Of a DNA stretch of 64,000 nucleotides, positions 28,257-38,266 are shown in pieces. The stretch is taken from NCBI RefSeq assembly GCF_027594145.1, contig NZ_JAQFFK010000001.1, forward strand, positions 434,001 to 498,000. Direction: 5' to 3'. Made by a program: the position numbers and the translations under genes. The stretch's first letter is position 1, and each line of letters starts with the position of its first letter. A model generated the notes under the pieces. The model was not told the origin of the DNA, did not search any database, and saw nothing but the letters and a program-made list of their open reading frames with translations. This stretch comes from Methanococcoides alaskense. GTDB lineage: Archaea > Halobacteriota > Methanosarcinia > Methanosarcinales > Methanosarcinaceae.

Positions 28257-29001
28257 AATACTACCATATTATTAAACAATCAAAAAATTGGACTTGGACA
28301 TTTAACTAATCCATTTCCAAAAGATGTTGAGTATTGGCAGGCTGAGATCTGGGAAGATATTCTCAAATTGCATTATGGGAATATTTCTGAATTAGATATT
28401 GAAGAGAAGTATTCAGGTTTGTATGCTATCTCAAGGCTTACTGTTTCAACTGCAAATGTTTTGCATCGATTTGATACGATTAACAAAGGCAAGGAATGGA
28501 AGGATATGATTAATTCTTTCAATTTCTATCATGTTGGATTTCAGGTAGCAGAAGATGATGGCAAGGCAGTCAAGCCTTTATCCCTTCTCAAATAATCCTC
28601 AGAGTACTGTTTATGATCCATTTATTGATTATGCAACAGGAGAGATTAAGGAAGGATCTCATTATTTCAAACCATTGAGTAGGACAATAATGCAGTATGT
28701 GGAACATCTTGAGCATAAGTTTGATGGTGAGATTGGAGTTCTTGAAAGAAAGCATGTTCATGCTGATGGGGTTGTTTACATTGGGAAAGAAGCTAACAAT
28801 ATTGATGAACAGGAATTAGATGTGAAGAAGGTTCAAGAGTTTATTGATGTAGAAGAGATCAAGAGGAAGATTCTTGGAATACCTCAGAAAGAAGCTGAGA
28901 GGCTTGGAGTAGGAAGGAGTACATTTCAGGATATTAAGAAGAGGATATTTGAGCATGGTTATTTAATATACAATACCCCTGCAGCAAAAAAGGCTGCTTG
29001 A
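28257..29001 (+). pseudogene. Frameshifted, 5'-truncated gene of unknown family
   Basis: An open frame with no proper start begins after a stop at 28254-28256 (IGLGHLTNPFPKDVEYWQAE onward) and runs to DDGKAVKP. It then shifts by one base near 28578-28581, in CCTTTATCCC. Removing one T joins it to YPFSNNPQSTVYDPFIDYAT in the next frame, which continues to TGA 28999-29001. The C-terminus (IPQKEAERLGVGRSTFQDIK) looks like a small helix-turn-helix tail. I do not recognise the family. The smooth join of the two halves and the missing N-terminus argue for decay, although a sequencing error at the T-run cannot be excluded. Confidence 0.65.
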
Positions 29002-29058
29002 AGTTTTGTGACCGAATTTAATTTTTAAAAATAGAAATGAGAGAAAATTAGTTCCTCT

Positions 29059-29838
29059 TCAATCAAGGCCCCTTTTGCCGGGAGTTATACTTTCTTCCAC
29101 TGATTTCCCGTAGGGGCATACCAGGTTGCATATTGTACATTCCATGAATCCCCTTTCTGTTATACGACGTATGTACTTCTCATTTTGAGGAGAAATATCT
29201 TTATCAAATTCATGGGAAACTACACATTTATCGTAAATGACTTTCTTCCCGGGTTCTACTCCTTGGGAAGGGCCGGGAATGATCGCCTGATATGGACAAC
29301 TTTTAACACACAAAGACTGTTCCTGACAAAGTGGTTGTTCTGCACACAGATCCCGTTCAAAAGGTTCATCGGGCTCAAGTTCTGCATTTGTCAATACTGT
29401 TACCCATCTGACTCTTGGCCCGTATTCAGGAGTTATAACCTGAGTATTGTGTCCTATAAATCCCAATCCTGCAAGATATGCGGCTACCTTTTCATGAACT
29501 GCATGAGATGGAACCCCTTTGTATCCCTTTTCATTTAACCAGGAAATCAAACGCCATGCACGGGTTTCGGTTACTTCATAGTACAGATTGTAATAGTCAG
29601 CTTCCCCTCCAGAGAAATCCCCCGTACTTACAGATGATATCGCGGCATTTAGACCTTCATCCCAGAGAACTAAACCCATTACAAATGCAGATTTAGCTTC
29701 AGGCATTACTTCAGATGGTCGCATCATTCCTCTATCAGTTGGGAAATCAACCTTTTCCAGTTTTTCGATATCTGAAACACCAAAAAGCTGGAAACCTTCT
29801 TGGAAAGCCCTTTCTTGAATCTCTTCTTTTAAGCTCAT
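29059..29838 (-). CDS. QueG-like 4Fe-4S protein (epoxyqueuosine reductase-related)
   Basis: A 259-residue iron-sulfur protein. The N-terminal part (FQLFGVSDIEKLEKVDFPTD) and the AVHEKVAAYLAGLGFIGHNT segment near residue 110 resemble the cobalamin-binding half of QueG-type proteins. The C-terminal part has CAEQPLCQEQSLCVKSCPYQ near 170 and ECTICNLVCPYGKSVEESIT near 235, fitting two [4Fe-4S] clusters. Similar proteins in methanogens are of unproven function; queuosine precursor reduction is not expected in archaea, which make archaeosine. A strong AAGGAGGGG site precedes ATG. It is flanked by the pseudogene and a gene-free stretch. Confidence 0.75.
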   Translation of the reverse strand: MSLKEEIQERAFQEGFQLFGVSDIEKLEKVDFPTDRGMMRPSEVMPEAKSAFVMGLVLWDEGLNAAISSVSTGDFSGGEADYYNLYYEVTETRAWRLISWLNEKGYKGVPSHAVHEKVAAYLAGLGFIGHNTQVITPEYGPRVRWVTVLTNAELEPDEPFERDLCAEQPLCQEQSLCVKSCPYQAIIPGPSQGVEPGKKVIYDKCVVSHEFDKDISPQNEKYIRRITERGFMECTICNLVCPYGKSVEESITPGKRGLD

Positions 29839-30275
29839 CTTCCCCTCCTTAGCAATAAATTAAATAAATTGCTGAAGTGATATTATTTTTGCTACAATAA
29901 ATATAGCCATGAAGAAGTATAAAATGATATGCTTAATTGAGTATTCTTCTTGGGACTAAAGGTTATGAACAAGCATTTGATTTATGTAATTAAACCAAAT
30001 ACTCTATAAATTAAATTAATAATTCACTTTTTGAAATGATTTAACTTAAGTTCGCATCAGCAGTAAATTTTGGGAGTTCGGTTTTTTCTACTTACCTATA
30101 TCCCCTTCTTTTAGTGCGAGGGATAGATTCGAACCCTTATATTTTGTTTAGTACGACACCCCATGCCTCACGATTTGGGGTATGTTTTTACCGAATAGAT
30201 TAAACAGCAGGAATGGTCTTGGATTAAATTTAGAACGATCCGAATCAAATTAAGAGAAAAAAGAAACAAGAAGTT
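29839..30275. other. Gene-free region between the QueG-like gene and argG
   Basis: About 440 bases, AT-rich on the left. It includes the promoter of the minus-strand Fe-S gene and the tRNA-like fragment at 30113-30171. No ORF is supported. Confidence 0.5.
30113..30171 (-). other. tRNA-like 3' end fragment (degenerate)
   Basis: Read on the minus strand, GGGTTCGAATC lies before CCTCGC, like a T-loop followed by an acceptor 3' strand. GTGAGG at 30166-30171 could pair with CCTCGC at 30116-30121. The T-stem does not pair well, no CCA or full cloverleaf is present, and the whole is only about 60 bases. It looks like a decayed tRNA remnant, possibly an old integration site, but chance cannot be excluded. 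Confidence 0.3.
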
Positions 30276-30296
30276 CGTATGCGAGATCCGCATACG
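30276..30296 (-). terminator. Terminator of the carA-carB-argG operon
   Basis: CGTATGCG and CGCATACG form a perfect eight-pair stem with a five-base loop. On the minus strand it follows the argG stop by ten bases and is followed by a T-rich run (TTCTTGTTTCTTTTTTCTC). Confidence 0.8.
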
Positions 30297-30306
30297 TGCA
30301 ATATGA

Positions 30307-31491
30307 TCAGTTCTTGACTACGAATTTTCTGTACAGGCGTGCCTGGAATCCGTGATATTTGGCAAACCCTTCTGCATCTTTCTGGTCGATGCTTGTGCCG
30401 TCAAAGGATACGAGCTCTTCTGAGTAAAGGGCATACGGGGATGTTCTTGCAAGAACGAGGACGCTACCTTTGTAGAGCTTCATTGTTACTGTACCTGCGA
30501 CACGTTCCTGTGTCTTGTCAATGAACGCATTGAGGTCATCGTAGAGTGGTTCGTCCACGAGGCCGTAGTATGCAAGCTCAGACCACTGGGCGTCAACTGT
30601 TGCCTTGAACTTGAGCTCTGCACGGGTAAGCACGAGCTTTTCGAGGTCTTTGTGTGCTGCAAGCAGAACTGTTGCTGCAGGGTGTTCGTAGTTCTCACGT
30701 GCCTTGAGTCCAAGGACACGGTCCTCGATCATGTCGGTACGACCTACGCCGTGTGTTCCTGCAATGACGTTCATTTTCTCGATAAGTTCGACACCGCCGA
30801 GCTTCTGGCCATCGAGGGATATCGGTACACCGTTCTCGAATCCGATCTCAATGATCTGTGCATTGGGTGCATCTTCCGGAGCTGTTGTCCATTTGTATAT
30901 CTCTTCAGGAGGGATATATCCCGGGTCTTCGAGCTTTCCGCCTTCGATGCTTCTGCTCCAGATGTTCTCATCAACGCTCCATGGCTTTGCAGTGGTGACT
31001 CCCACAGGTATGCCATGTTCTTTAGCGTATTCGATCTCCCATTCACGGGTGAGGTTCATCTCTCTCATGGGTGCGATGACATCCATGTCGGTGAGTCTGA
31101 ACACTGCCTCAAAACGAAGCTGGTCGTTGCCTTTGCCTGTGCAACCGTGTGCAAGTGCAACTGCGCCTTCCTGTTCAGCGATCTCAACTACCTTCTTGGC
31201 GATGAGCGGGCGTGCAATGGATGTTCCCATGACATAGCCTTCGTAGTCGCCGTTAGCTCTGATAAGCGGGAAGATATAGTTGTTCACGAACTCTTCGCGA
31301 ACATCAAGCGTGAAATGCTTGTCACTGATCTTCTGTGCTTTCTCTTCTGCCTGTGCGACATCTTCCTTTGGCTGTCCCACATCGACTGCCACTGTAATTA
31401 CTTCATCGTATCCGTATTCTTCCTTGAGAAGAGGGATACAGATAGATGTGTCCAGTCCTCCGGAGTACGCAAGTGCTACTTTCTTTGACAT
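30307..31491 (-). CDS. argG: Argininosuccinate synthase
   Basis: A 394-residue enzyme joining citrulline and aspartate with ATP in arginine synthesis. The N-terminal PP-loop is [20 protein letters not shown]. Other family signatures are [20 protein letters not shown] near residue 85, [17 protein letters not shown] near 115 and [12 protein letters not shown] near 160, then [13 protein letters not shown] near 185. ATG 31489-31491 was chosen because the family begins here and ACAAGGAAA stands ahead; the longer frame to 31545 would overlap carB. It is the last gene of a minus-strand operon with carA and carB, so carbamoyl phosphate and arginine steps are made together. Confidence 0.95.
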   Translation of the reverse strand: MSKKVALAYSGGLDTSICIPLLKEEYGYDEVITVAVDVGQPKEDVAQAEEKAQKISDKHFTLDVREEFVNNYIFPLIRANGDYEGYVMGTSIARPLIAKKVVEIAEQEGAVALAHGCTGKGNDQLRFEAVFRLTDMDVIAPMREMNLTREWEIEYAKEHGIPVGVTTAKPWSVDENIWSRSIEGGKLEDPGYIPPEEIYKWTTAPEDAPNAQIIEIGFENGVPISLDGQKLGGVELIEKMNVIAGTHGVGRTDMIEDRVLGLKARENYEHPAATVLLAAHKDLEKLVLTRAELKFKATVDAQWSELAYYGLVDEPLYDDLNAFIDKTQERVAGTVTMKLYKGSVLVLARTSPYALYSEELVSFDGTSIDQKDAEGFAKYHGFQARLYRKFVVKN

Positions 31492-31516
31492 GATATTGTT
31501 TCCTTGTAATTGATGA

Positions 31517-34500
31517 TCAGTTCTTGATCTCTTTGTGATATTCATTGATGGACTTGATGGTTATCTCACCTGTTTTCATGGATGTGATAGCATCAGCGGC
31601 TGCTTTTGCTGCCTGTATCGTGGTGATGTATGGCACCTTGAAGTCCACTGCAGCACGGCGGATATTGAATCCGTCCTTTCGTGACTGGCTTCCTGTTGGA
31701 GTGTTCACGATAAGTCCGACCTCATCCCTGCGCAACATGTCTATGACGTTAGGACTGCCTTCGTGCAACTTCATGACCGCTTCCATGTTGATACCTTTCT
31801 CTGCCAGGTAGTTCGCGGTCCCTTTGGTACCTATGAGCTTAAGGCCAGCATCCTGCATCTTCTTTGCGATATCGACAAATGCTTCCCTGTCTGCTTCTTT
31901 TATGGACATGAAAACATATCCGCTAAGTGGCAACAGGTTATCTGCACTGAGCTGTGCCTTGAAGAACGCACGTCCGAAATCATAGTCTATGCCCATTACC
32001 TCTCCGGTACTCTTCATCTCCGGACCAAGAACAGGATCTGCTCCAGGCAATTTGTCGAATGGCAAGAGTACTTCCTTGACGGAATAGTGCTCGACATGTA
32101 ACTCGTCCTGCTGTGCATATCCCATGTCTTCAAGGGAGTGGCCGATGATGACCTGTGCAGCGATCTTGGCAAGTGGAAGTCCCACTGCTTTTGATACGAA
32201 TGGAATGGTTCGGCTGGAACGAGGGTTCGCTTCAAGCACGTAGACCTTTCCATTCTGTTCTGCCATCTGAATATTGATAAGTCCTATAACGTTGAGTGAT
32301 AGTGCTATCTTGCGTGTGTAATCACGTACTGTCTGAAGGGTCTCTTCTGACAAATAACGTGGTGGGATGACACAAGCTGAGTCTCCGGAGTGTATGCCGG
32401 CTTCTTCGATGTGCTCCATGATCGCACCGATGAGCACGTCCTTGCCATCACAGACCGCATCCACATCTATCTCGACCGCACCTTCAAGGAAGTCGTCGAT
32501 AAGTACGGGCTGTTCAGGGGATACACGTACTGCTTCTCTCATGTAGCGTTCGAGATCATTTTGCTCATAGACGATCTCCATTGCACGTCCGCCGAGTACG
32601 TATGATGGCCTGACGAGTACCGGATATCCAATACGGTTGGCTATCTCGATGGCATCTTCCTGTGAGGTCGCATAGCCGGCTTCAGGTTGTGCAACACCGA
32701 TTTCGCTCATCATCAGGTTGAACTTTTCCCTGTTCTCTGCCATATCGATGTCCTCAGGGGATGTTCCCATGATGATGGTGTCGAGGTCAGTACGGCGTGC
32801 GAGTTCCTTCTGGAGGGGTAGTGCAAGATTGACAGAGGTCTGTCCACCGAATTGCACCAGTACACCATATGGTCTCTCGCGCTCGATTATGTTCATGACA
32901 TCCTCTAGTGTAAGCGGTTCAAAGAACAGCTTGTCAGAGGTGTCGTAATCGGTTGAAACGGTCTCAGGGTTGTTGTTCACGATGTGTGCTTCGATCCCAT
33001 CTTCACGGATAGCTGTCACAGCATGGACAGTACAGTAATCGAACTCGATACCCTGTCCGATCCTTATAGGACCTGCACCGAGGATGAGGACCTTCTTCCT
33101 GTCGGTTGGTACATCCTCGCACATCGTTTCGTAGCATGAATAATAGTAAGGTGTCTCTGCAGCGAATTCCGCAGCACAGGTATCGACCATCTTGTATGTA
33201 GAAATAAGGTCGTTAGCACGGCGCAGATCGTTGATCTCTTCACGGCTCTTTCCTGTCAGTTCTCCGATGCGTTCATCTGTGAATCCCAGGCGTTTCGCTT
33301 CTGTTAAGAGAGCGATGTCAGGCTCGCCTGCGAAGAGTTTTGCTGCAAGCTTCTGTTCCATCTTGACGATGTTGTCTATCTTCTCGATGAAGAAGACATC
33401 AATGCCGCTGAGCTCGGAAACTTCCTCTATGCTCATTCCGGTATTGAGGGCATGGAAGATAACGAACAGCCTTTCACTTGTAGGGGTCTTCAAAAGGGTG
33501 ATGACCTCTGCCTGCTCCCATGTCTTGTTGCCGAACTTCATATCGATATCAAGGGACCTGACCGCCTTCTGAAGGGATTCCTCGATGGTACGTCCGATGG
33601 ACATTACTTCACCGGTACTCTTCATAGCGGTGGTGAGTGTCTTGTCAGCGGTGACGAACTTGTCGAATGGCCATCTTGGGATCTTTGTGACAATGTAGTC
33701 GATGGTAGGCTCAAAGGATGCAGGTGTCTTCTTGGTGACATCATTGAGTATCTCGTCAAGTGTCATTCCAATTGCGATCTTCGCTGTGACCCTTGCTATA
33801 GGATATCCGGTCGCTTTTGAAGCAAGAGCGGATGATCTTGAGATACGTGGATTCACTTCTACGATCCTGTATTCGCCATCCTTAGCAGCGAACTGGATGT
33901 TACATCCACCTTCAATGTCGAGAGCACGTATGATCTTTATAGCTGCTGTACGAAGCATCTGGTGTTCGATATCGTTAAGCGTCTGGGAAGGTGTGACTAC
34001 AATGGACTCACCGGTGTGAACTCCCATCGGGTCAAGGTTCTCCATGTTACAGATAACGATACAGGTATCGTTGGAGTCACGCATGACCTCGTATTCGAAT
34101 TCTTTCCATCCAAGAACGCTTTCCTCTATGAGGACCTGATTGATCCTGCTGCGGCGCAGACCTCTTTCGGTTATCTCGAGAAGCTGTTCTCTTGTGTATG
34201 CGATACCGCCGCCGGCACCTCCAAGGGTGTATGCAGGGCGTATGATAAGGGGTAATCCGAGTTCATCGATGATCTTTTCAGCTTCTTGAAGTGTGGAAAT
34301 CGCCACACTTCTGGGCACTTTCTCACCGATAGCTTCCATCTTGTTCTTGAAGAGCTCACGGTCCTCGGTGTTCTTGATAGCATCAAGGGATGTGCCAAGC
34401 AGTTCCACATTGAACTTCTCGAACACACCCATCTCAGCAAGCTCACTTGTAAGGTTAAGGCCTGTCTGACCGCCGATACCTGCAATGATGCTGTCAGGTC

Positions 34501-34744
34501 TTTCCTTCTCGATGATCTTGGCGATTATCTTTGCTTCAAGCGGCTCGATGTAAACAGCATCTGCCATTTCCGGATCTGTCATGATGGTTGCCGGATTGGA
34601 GTTTACAAGGACTACCTTGTATCCTTCTTCTCTCAATGACCTGCAAGCCTGAGTTCCGGAGAAATCGAATTCTGCTGCCTGCCCGATCATTATCGGACCG
34701 GAGCCTATGAGCAGGATCTTCTTAATATCGTTTCGTTTTGCCAT
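31517..34744 (-). CDS. carB: Carbamoyl-phosphate synthase large subunit
   Basis: A 1075-residue full-length CarB with both ATP-grasp halves. The first half has [20 protein letters not shown] and [20 protein letters not shown]; the second repeats the pattern with [20 protein letters not shown] and [20 protein letters not shown]. The C-terminal MGS-like allosteric domain begins about residue 940 ([20 protein letters not shown]). It makes carbamoyl phosphate from bicarbonate, ATP and ammonia delivered by CarA, for arginine and pyrimidines. Its ATG shares one base with the carA stop (TAATG), so the subunits are translated together. Stop is TGA, 26 bases before argG. Confidence 0.97.
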   Translation of the reverse strand: MAKRNDIKKILLIGSGPIMIGQAAEFDFSGTQACRSLREEGYKVVLVNSNPATIMTDPEMADAVYIEPLEAKIIAKIIEKERPDSIIAGIGGQTGLNLTSELAEMGVFEKFNVELLGTSLDAIKNTEDRELFKNKMEAIGEKVPRSVAISTLQEAEKIIDELGLPLIIRPAYTLGGAGGGIAYTREQLLEITERGLRRSRINQVLIEESVLGWKEFEYEVMRDSNDTCIVICNMENLDPMGVHTGESIVVTPSQTLNDIEHQMLRTAAIKIIRALDIEGGCNIQFAAKDGEYRIVEVNPRISRSSALASKATGYPIARVTAKIAIGMTLDEILNDVTKKTPASFEPTIDYIVTKIPRWPFDKFVTADKTLTTAMKSTGEVMSIGRTIEESLQKAVRSLDIDMKFGNKTWEQAEVITLLKTPTSERLFVIFHALNTGMSIEEVSELSGIDVFFIEKIDNIVKMEQKLAAKLFAGEPDIALLTEAKRLGFTDERIGELTGKSREEINDLRRANDLISTYKMVDTCAAEFAAETPYYYSCYETMCEDVPTDRKKVLILGAGPIRIGQGIEFDYCTVHAVTAIREDGIEAHIVNNNPETVSTDYDTSDKLFFEPLTLEDVMNIIERERPYGVLVQFGGQTSVNLALPLQKELARRTDLDTIIMGTSPEDIDMAENREKFNLMMSEIGVAQPEAGYATSQEDAIEIANRIGYPVLVRPSYVLGGRAMEIVYEQNDLERYMREAVRVSPEQPVLIDDFLEGAVEIDVDAVCDGKDVLIGAIMEHIEEAGIHSGDSACVIPPRYLSEETLQTVRDYTRKIALSLNVIGLINIQMAEQNGKVYVLEANPRSSRTIPFVSKAVGLPLAKIAAQVIIGHSLEDMGYAQQDELHVEHYSVKEVLLPFDKLPGADPVLGPEMKSTGEVMGIDYDFGRAFFKAQLSADNLLPLSGYVFMSIKEADREAFVDIAKKMQDAGLKLIGTKGTANYLAEKGINMEAVMKLHEGSPNVIDMLRRDEVGLIVNTPTGSQSRKDGFNIRRAAVDFKVPYITTIQAAKAAADAITSMKTGEITIKSINEYHKEIKN

Positions 34745-35841
34745 TATACCCTGCCTCCCATAGCTTTCATTACTTTGCCAAAGAAGATCTTCTCTGTATC
34801 TCTTGGGCCAGCATGTGCTTCTGGATGATACTGAACACTGAATATATCGAGGTCCTTCTGCTCGATACCTTCCACGGTCCTGTCATTGGTGTTGACCTGT
34901 GTGACAGTTACATCGGTGTCATCGAAGGACTCTCCTTCCACAGCGAATCCGTGATTTTGGGACGTGATATGTACAATTCCTGTCTCGAGGTCCTTGACCG
35001 GTTGGTTTGCTCCACGGTGCCCGAACTTGAGCTTGTATGTGTCAGCTCCAAGTGCCCTTGCAATTATCTGATGACCAAGGCATATTCCTGCAATAGGAAC
35101 AGTTCCTGCCATTTCTTTTACTGCGTCTATGGCTGCATTTGCATTCTGTGGGTCACCTGGTCCGTTGGACAGGAATAAAAGATCAGGATCAAATTCCTGA
35201 ATTACAGAAGCGGGTGTGGTAGCTGGTACCACTGTAACATCAATACCTCTGTTCAAAAGACTTGTAGAAATGTTCTTCTTCATTCCGAGGTCGATAAGTA
35301 CTACATTTTTCTTGTCACCGGTATTGACCTGACTTTTTATGGTGTAGGGCTCTTTACAGGTAACCCTTGAGATCAGGTCGAGACTGGATATATCCGGCTG
35401 CGCTCTTGCCAGCCTTACAGCCTCTTCACCATCGTCACTGCCATTGATAAGTGCAGCACGCATGGTACCATGCTCTCTAGTACCGATGGTAAGCATACGG
35501 GTATCGACACCGGATATTCCGGGCTTTCCCTCATCTTCCATCAGCTTGTAGATATTACGCATGGATTGGTGGTGACTTGGAGACGGACATGCTTCCCTTA
35601 CAACAAGGCCCTCGGCCTTTACACCGTCGGACTGGAAGGTCTCATCATTGACCCCATAATTTCCGATAAGAGGGTATGTGAACATCAAGATCTGACCGCT
35701 ATATGAAGGGTCTGTCAGTGATTCCTCATAACCAGTGTACTGAGTAGTGAAAACAAGCTCTCCGCAAACGATACCTTCAGCACCGAAACCGGTACCTTTT
35801 AAAAACGTTCCATCTTCTAATCCTATTACCGCATTCATCAT
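34744..35841 (-). CDS. carA: Carbamoyl-phosphate synthase small (glutaminase) subunit
   Basis: A 365-residue class-I glutamine amidotransferase subunit. The N-terminal CPSase_sm domain opens with [20 protein letters not shown], including [20 protein letters not shown]. The GATase domain has [19 protein letters not shown] near residue 210, the nucleophile Cys in [16 protein letters not shown] near 245, and the catalytic His/Glu in YHPEAHAGP near 340. It releases ammonia from glutamine for CarB. Two ATGs in a row occur at the start (MMNAV); either may be used. It is the first gene of the carA-carB-argG operon, with a TATA box just upstream. Confidence 0.96.
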   Translation of the reverse strand: MMNAVIGLEDGTFLKGTGFGAEGIVCGELVFTTQYTGYEESLTDPSYSGQILMFTYPLIGNYGVNDETFQSDGVKAEGLVVREACPSPSHHQSMRNIYKLMEDEGKPGISGVDTRMLTIGTREHGTMRAALINGSDDGEEAVRLARAQPDISSLDLISRVTCKEPYTIKSQVNTGDKKNVVLIDLGMKKNISTSLLNRGIDVTVVPATTPASVIQEFDPDLLFLSNGPGDPQNANAAIDAVKEMAGTVPIAGICLGHQIIARALGADTYKLKFGHRGANQPVKDLETGIVHITSQNHGFAVEGESFDDTDVTVTQVNTNDRTVEGIEQKDLDIFSVQYHPEAHAGPRDTEKIFFGKVMKAMGGRV

Positions 35842-35870
35842 CTGAACCTGCGATTAGATATCATGAATGG

Positions 35871-35878
35871 TTTATAAG
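35871..35878 (-). promoter_or_regulatory. TATA box of the carA operon
   Basis: CTTATAAA on the minus strand, about 30 bases before the carA ATG, which would give a very short leader. A second TATA-like CTATAAATAG lies at 35896-35905 and could serve instead. Confidence 0.5.
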
Positions 35879-36103
35879 GGTTATGATGAATTTGTCTATT
35901 TATAGGTGGGTCGTAGGAAATATTGGTGTGGGTGCGGGACAGGTGAAATATATATGTGTCTCGATGATCTTCGAGTCGTATCTTTGATCAAGTTAATATA
36001 TTTTTAAAAAATAGAATGTGAGAGCGAAACTGCTATATTTCAAGAGTTCAAATTAATTTTGGGGGTAGAGTATACCCACTTCACGAACGGGGGGTGAAAT
36101 GGA

Positions 36104-36343
36104 ATGACAAGATATATCGATCAACATAAAATGGGCTCTATGACACCAGAGATGCTTCGCAAAATGCAGAATGAGCCGAGGGATGAATTCGGGGTATTGC
36201 ACCATGAAATATTTTTTAATAAGGAAGATGATAAGGTTTGGTGCGTTGTTGATGCGCCAGATAAAGAAGCCGTCAAGAAACACCATTCAAATGCGGGAGT
36301 TGAGGTAGAGTGGGTTCACGAGATCGAATCAACTTTAGATTGA
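36104..36343 (+). CDS. DUF4242 family small protein
   Basis: A 79-residue protein of the DUF4242 type (ferredoxin-like fold; a Streptomyces member binds nickel). Characteristic parts are TRYIDQHKMGSMTPEMLRKM at the start, a central EFGVLHHEIFFNKEDDKVWC with the DDKVWCVVDAP strand, and KEAVKKHHSNAGVEVEWVHE with the histidines. A very strong ribosome site (GGGGGGTGA) precedes ATG, suggesting high expression. It is a single-gene unit with its own hairpin terminator. The role in this archaeon is unknown. Confidence 0.8.
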   Translation: MTRYIDQHKMGSMTPEMLRKMQNEPRDEFGVLHHEIFFNKEDDKVWCVVDAPDKEAVKKHHSNAGVEVEWVHEIESTLD

Positions 36344-36364
36344 ATCTCATTTGAATTGACTTTA

Positions 36365-36399
36365 AGAGGAGCGACACCTTTCCATATTCTCGCTCTTCT
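36365..36399 (+). terminator. Terminator of the DUF4242 gene
   Basis: AGAGGAGCGA and TCGCTCTTCT pair over ten positions (one G-T pair), followed by CATTTATTTTTCTCC. Confidence 0.65.
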
Positions 36400-36753
36400 C
36401 ATTTATTTTTCTCCTGCTGATCATTAATCTTTTTTCTTTGTATCAGAGGTTGTAATGGTGTATGATATTCCTGCAGATGAAATTAGGGCTCTGTAGAAAC
36501 CCTATTCTCAAAAGGATTCATATTAATCCTTTTAAAAATTTATCTAAAGGATGATAAAGCAATTTAATTCAAAATAAAGTATTAAATGATTTATTTTGCC
36601 TGAAAGTATACATAAAAGTTTCATGAAATAAAGTATGTTTATATTTTCCCCTGATAATATGGAAATTGCAGGTTCAGGCCGGATATACCACCAGAAAAAC
36701 GAGAAGCCAGAACCTTGAGATATGCAAATAGGAATATATAAAGAGGTAAAATC
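36400..36753. other. Intergenic region before the small secreted protein
   Basis: About 350 bases, AT-rich, with no supported ORF. AATATATAAAG at about 36731-36741, just before the start, is TATA-like but very close to the ATG; AGAGGT serves as ribosome site. Confidence 0.4.
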
Positions 36754-37053
36754 ATGAAAATAAGAACATTTAGTGCGATTGCTGTGGCATTCATGTTGGT
36801 CAGTCTTTTAGCAGTATCTGCCATGGCTGTAGGCCAGGAAAGGGGAGCAGGCATGAATTCTTTCATAGACGCAGATGGCGATGGTGTATGTGACAATTTA
36901 ATAGATGCAGACGGCGACGATGTATGTGATAACTTCATAGACGAAGATGGTGATGGTATCAATGACAACTCCCTTGGACTTGGACATGGATCTAGAGATG
37001 GCAACGGAGACAAGAAGCAGGAAAGAAGAGGAGACAGGACGTGTATTGAGTAA
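36754..37053 (+). CDS. Small secreted protein with DxDxDG calcium-type repeats
   Basis: A 99-residue exported protein. The signal peptide (MKIRTFSAIAVAFMLVSLLA, cut near AMA) is followed by three close repeats of about 12 residues: FIDADGDGVCDN, LIDADGDDVCDN and FIDEDGDGINDN. Each has the D-x-D-G-D pattern of EF-hand or thrombospondin-3-like calcium loops, and two contain a Cys. The tail is basic (KKQERRGDRTCIE). Three Cys are present in total. It may bind Ca or another metal outside the cell. No family name is certain. AAGAGGTAAAATC precedes ATG. Confidence 0.75.
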   Translation: MKIRTFSAIAVAFMLVSLLAVSAMAVGQERGAGMNSFIDADGDGVCDNLIDADGDDVCDNFIDEDGDGINDNSLGLGHGSRDGNGDKKQERRGDRTCIE

Positions 37054-37380
37054 GGACACAATGAAATAAGTGAAACAAAAAACCGCATCGAACAATTAAA
37101 AGTAGGGGTCAGTCAATAATCTGGACCTCTACATAGTCTATTTTTGATCGAATAAACATAACTAAGTTAATTATGATCCTCGAACTGAACATATTAAGTA
37201 ATGGATCTGTATAATTCTTTTTCCTAATTTTAAGTTTGACAAAAAGAGAAAATGTTATATTTAAACGACATCCGGTTAAATATAAGCTAAAAATGAAGAT
37301 AAACGACAGCTATAGAACCACTATTAACTTTAACACTTCTGCATTAGGAATGTAAAAATTAAGTACCTTTCACGATTCAA
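37054..37380. other. Gene-free region with a 10-bp inverted repeat
   Basis: About 330 bases with no supported ORF. TTATATTTAA at 37255-37264 is inverted perfectly at 37276-37285 with eleven bases between (ACGACATCCGG). It could be an operator or a hairpin at the 3' side of the KTSC gene's messenger. Confidence 0.45.
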
Positions 37381-37611
37381 TTATTTTTTGATGCAACTGT
37401 TTTTGTACTTATATCTTATCTTGTTTTTCATAAATCTTCCTTTTGAAGAATCATTCATTAGCCGATTATAAAGCTTAAGAGGAACCCCATGGTAGTGATA
37501 AATAGAACTGTTGTTGAACTCTACTTCCAATATACAAGTATCTTCATCATATCCTATTGATTTTACCTTTGAGGATTTAACCGATTTTCTTTCCAAAAAT
37601 ATTTCCTCCAT
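37381..37611 (-). CDS. KTSC domain protein
   Basis: A 76-residue protein that is one KTSC domain: VKSSKVKSIGYDEDTCILEV, then EFNNSSIYHYHGVPLKLYNR and NDSSKGRFMKNKIRYKYKNS. The family name comes from lysyl-tRNA synthetase C-terminal fusions; stand-alone members have no proven role. The ORF can begin at 37629, but MEEIFLERK from 37611 is the more usual start. The gene is alone on the minus strand, and its downstream region holds an inverted repeat. Confidence 0.75.
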   Translation of the reverse strand: MEEIFLERKSVKSSKVKSIGYDEDTCILEVEFNNSSIYHYHGVPLKLYNRLMNDSSKGRFMKNKIRYKYKNSCIKK

Positions 37612-37746
37612 TGTAAAAAAAGACATCAATATCTTTTAGATTGTATCCCCTCATTTTATTTCCTATTATTTACACTTAATGCACAATTTGAAATCTCTAA
37701 TATTTGAGACTTTTAGAAGGAATGTAAAAATTAAAAAAAGGATATC

Positions 37747-38013
37747 TCAGCAACATCGAGATTGTTTAAGCGATTCAAGATCCGCCTCAAAACGACTAAG
37801 AATGTAACTCACCAATTTTGCAGAATAGCCATTATCGGACAACCACTTTTTCAAAGCGCCAAGCGGCAAGTCTTCTCGTTTGTCCACCACACTAATCAAG
37901 AAATTGTTCCACCGGTTGAGTCCAGATCGACTAGTTGGTCCAGATGTATCTGAACAGAACAAACTTAACAGGGTTAGACTTTCGCCCGAGAGATATTGTG
38001 ATAAATCTATCAT
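37747..38013 (-). CDS. Small hypothetical protein
   Basis: An 88-residue protein starting at ATG 38011-38013, because GGAGGTGA stands five bases ahead; the frame is open a further eight codons. It is helical (IDLSQYLSGESLTLLSLFCS, then LGALKKWLSDNGYSAKLVSY), with two adjacent Cys at the end. No family is recognised. The excellent ribosome site supports expression. Confidence 0.6.
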   Translation of the reverse strand: MIDLSQYLSGESLTLLSLFCSDTSGPTSRSGLNRWNNFLISVVDKREDLPLGALKKWLSDNGYSAKLVSYILSRFEADLESLKQSRCC

Positions 38014-38266
38014 ACTTTTCACCTCCATGCCACCCACATCATAAACATATAAAAGACTTATTATTTATTTTTGAATTTTATCCAATGTTATCCAACTATT
38101 CAATTTCCCACTTAAGCTGTTTAATTTTACATTTCATTCAATTTTGCCAGATTTAAGAATAAAATAAAACTAACCAAAAAACAAAATCATTATACTATAT
38201 CATCTTATAATTTAGCGTAAATATTATTAGTATTCAAACAAATTAAATATCGGGGGATACATAATT

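Noticed and set aside
28555-29001. Calling the HTH-like tail protein a Cas1 C-terminus
   Set aside because: The tail superficially resembles those seen in some Cas1 proteins, but no Cas1 catalytic motif or neighbouring cas gene is present.
30652-31488. Long plus-strand ORFs opposite argG and carAB
   Set aside because: They lie entirely antisense to well-conserved enzymes and show Cys-rich, non-protein-like text; shadow frames.
37747-38266. Possible CRISPR array or leader in the AT-rich region
   Set aside because: No regularly spaced direct repeats are seen here or elsewhere in the window outside the coding repeats of the giant gene.
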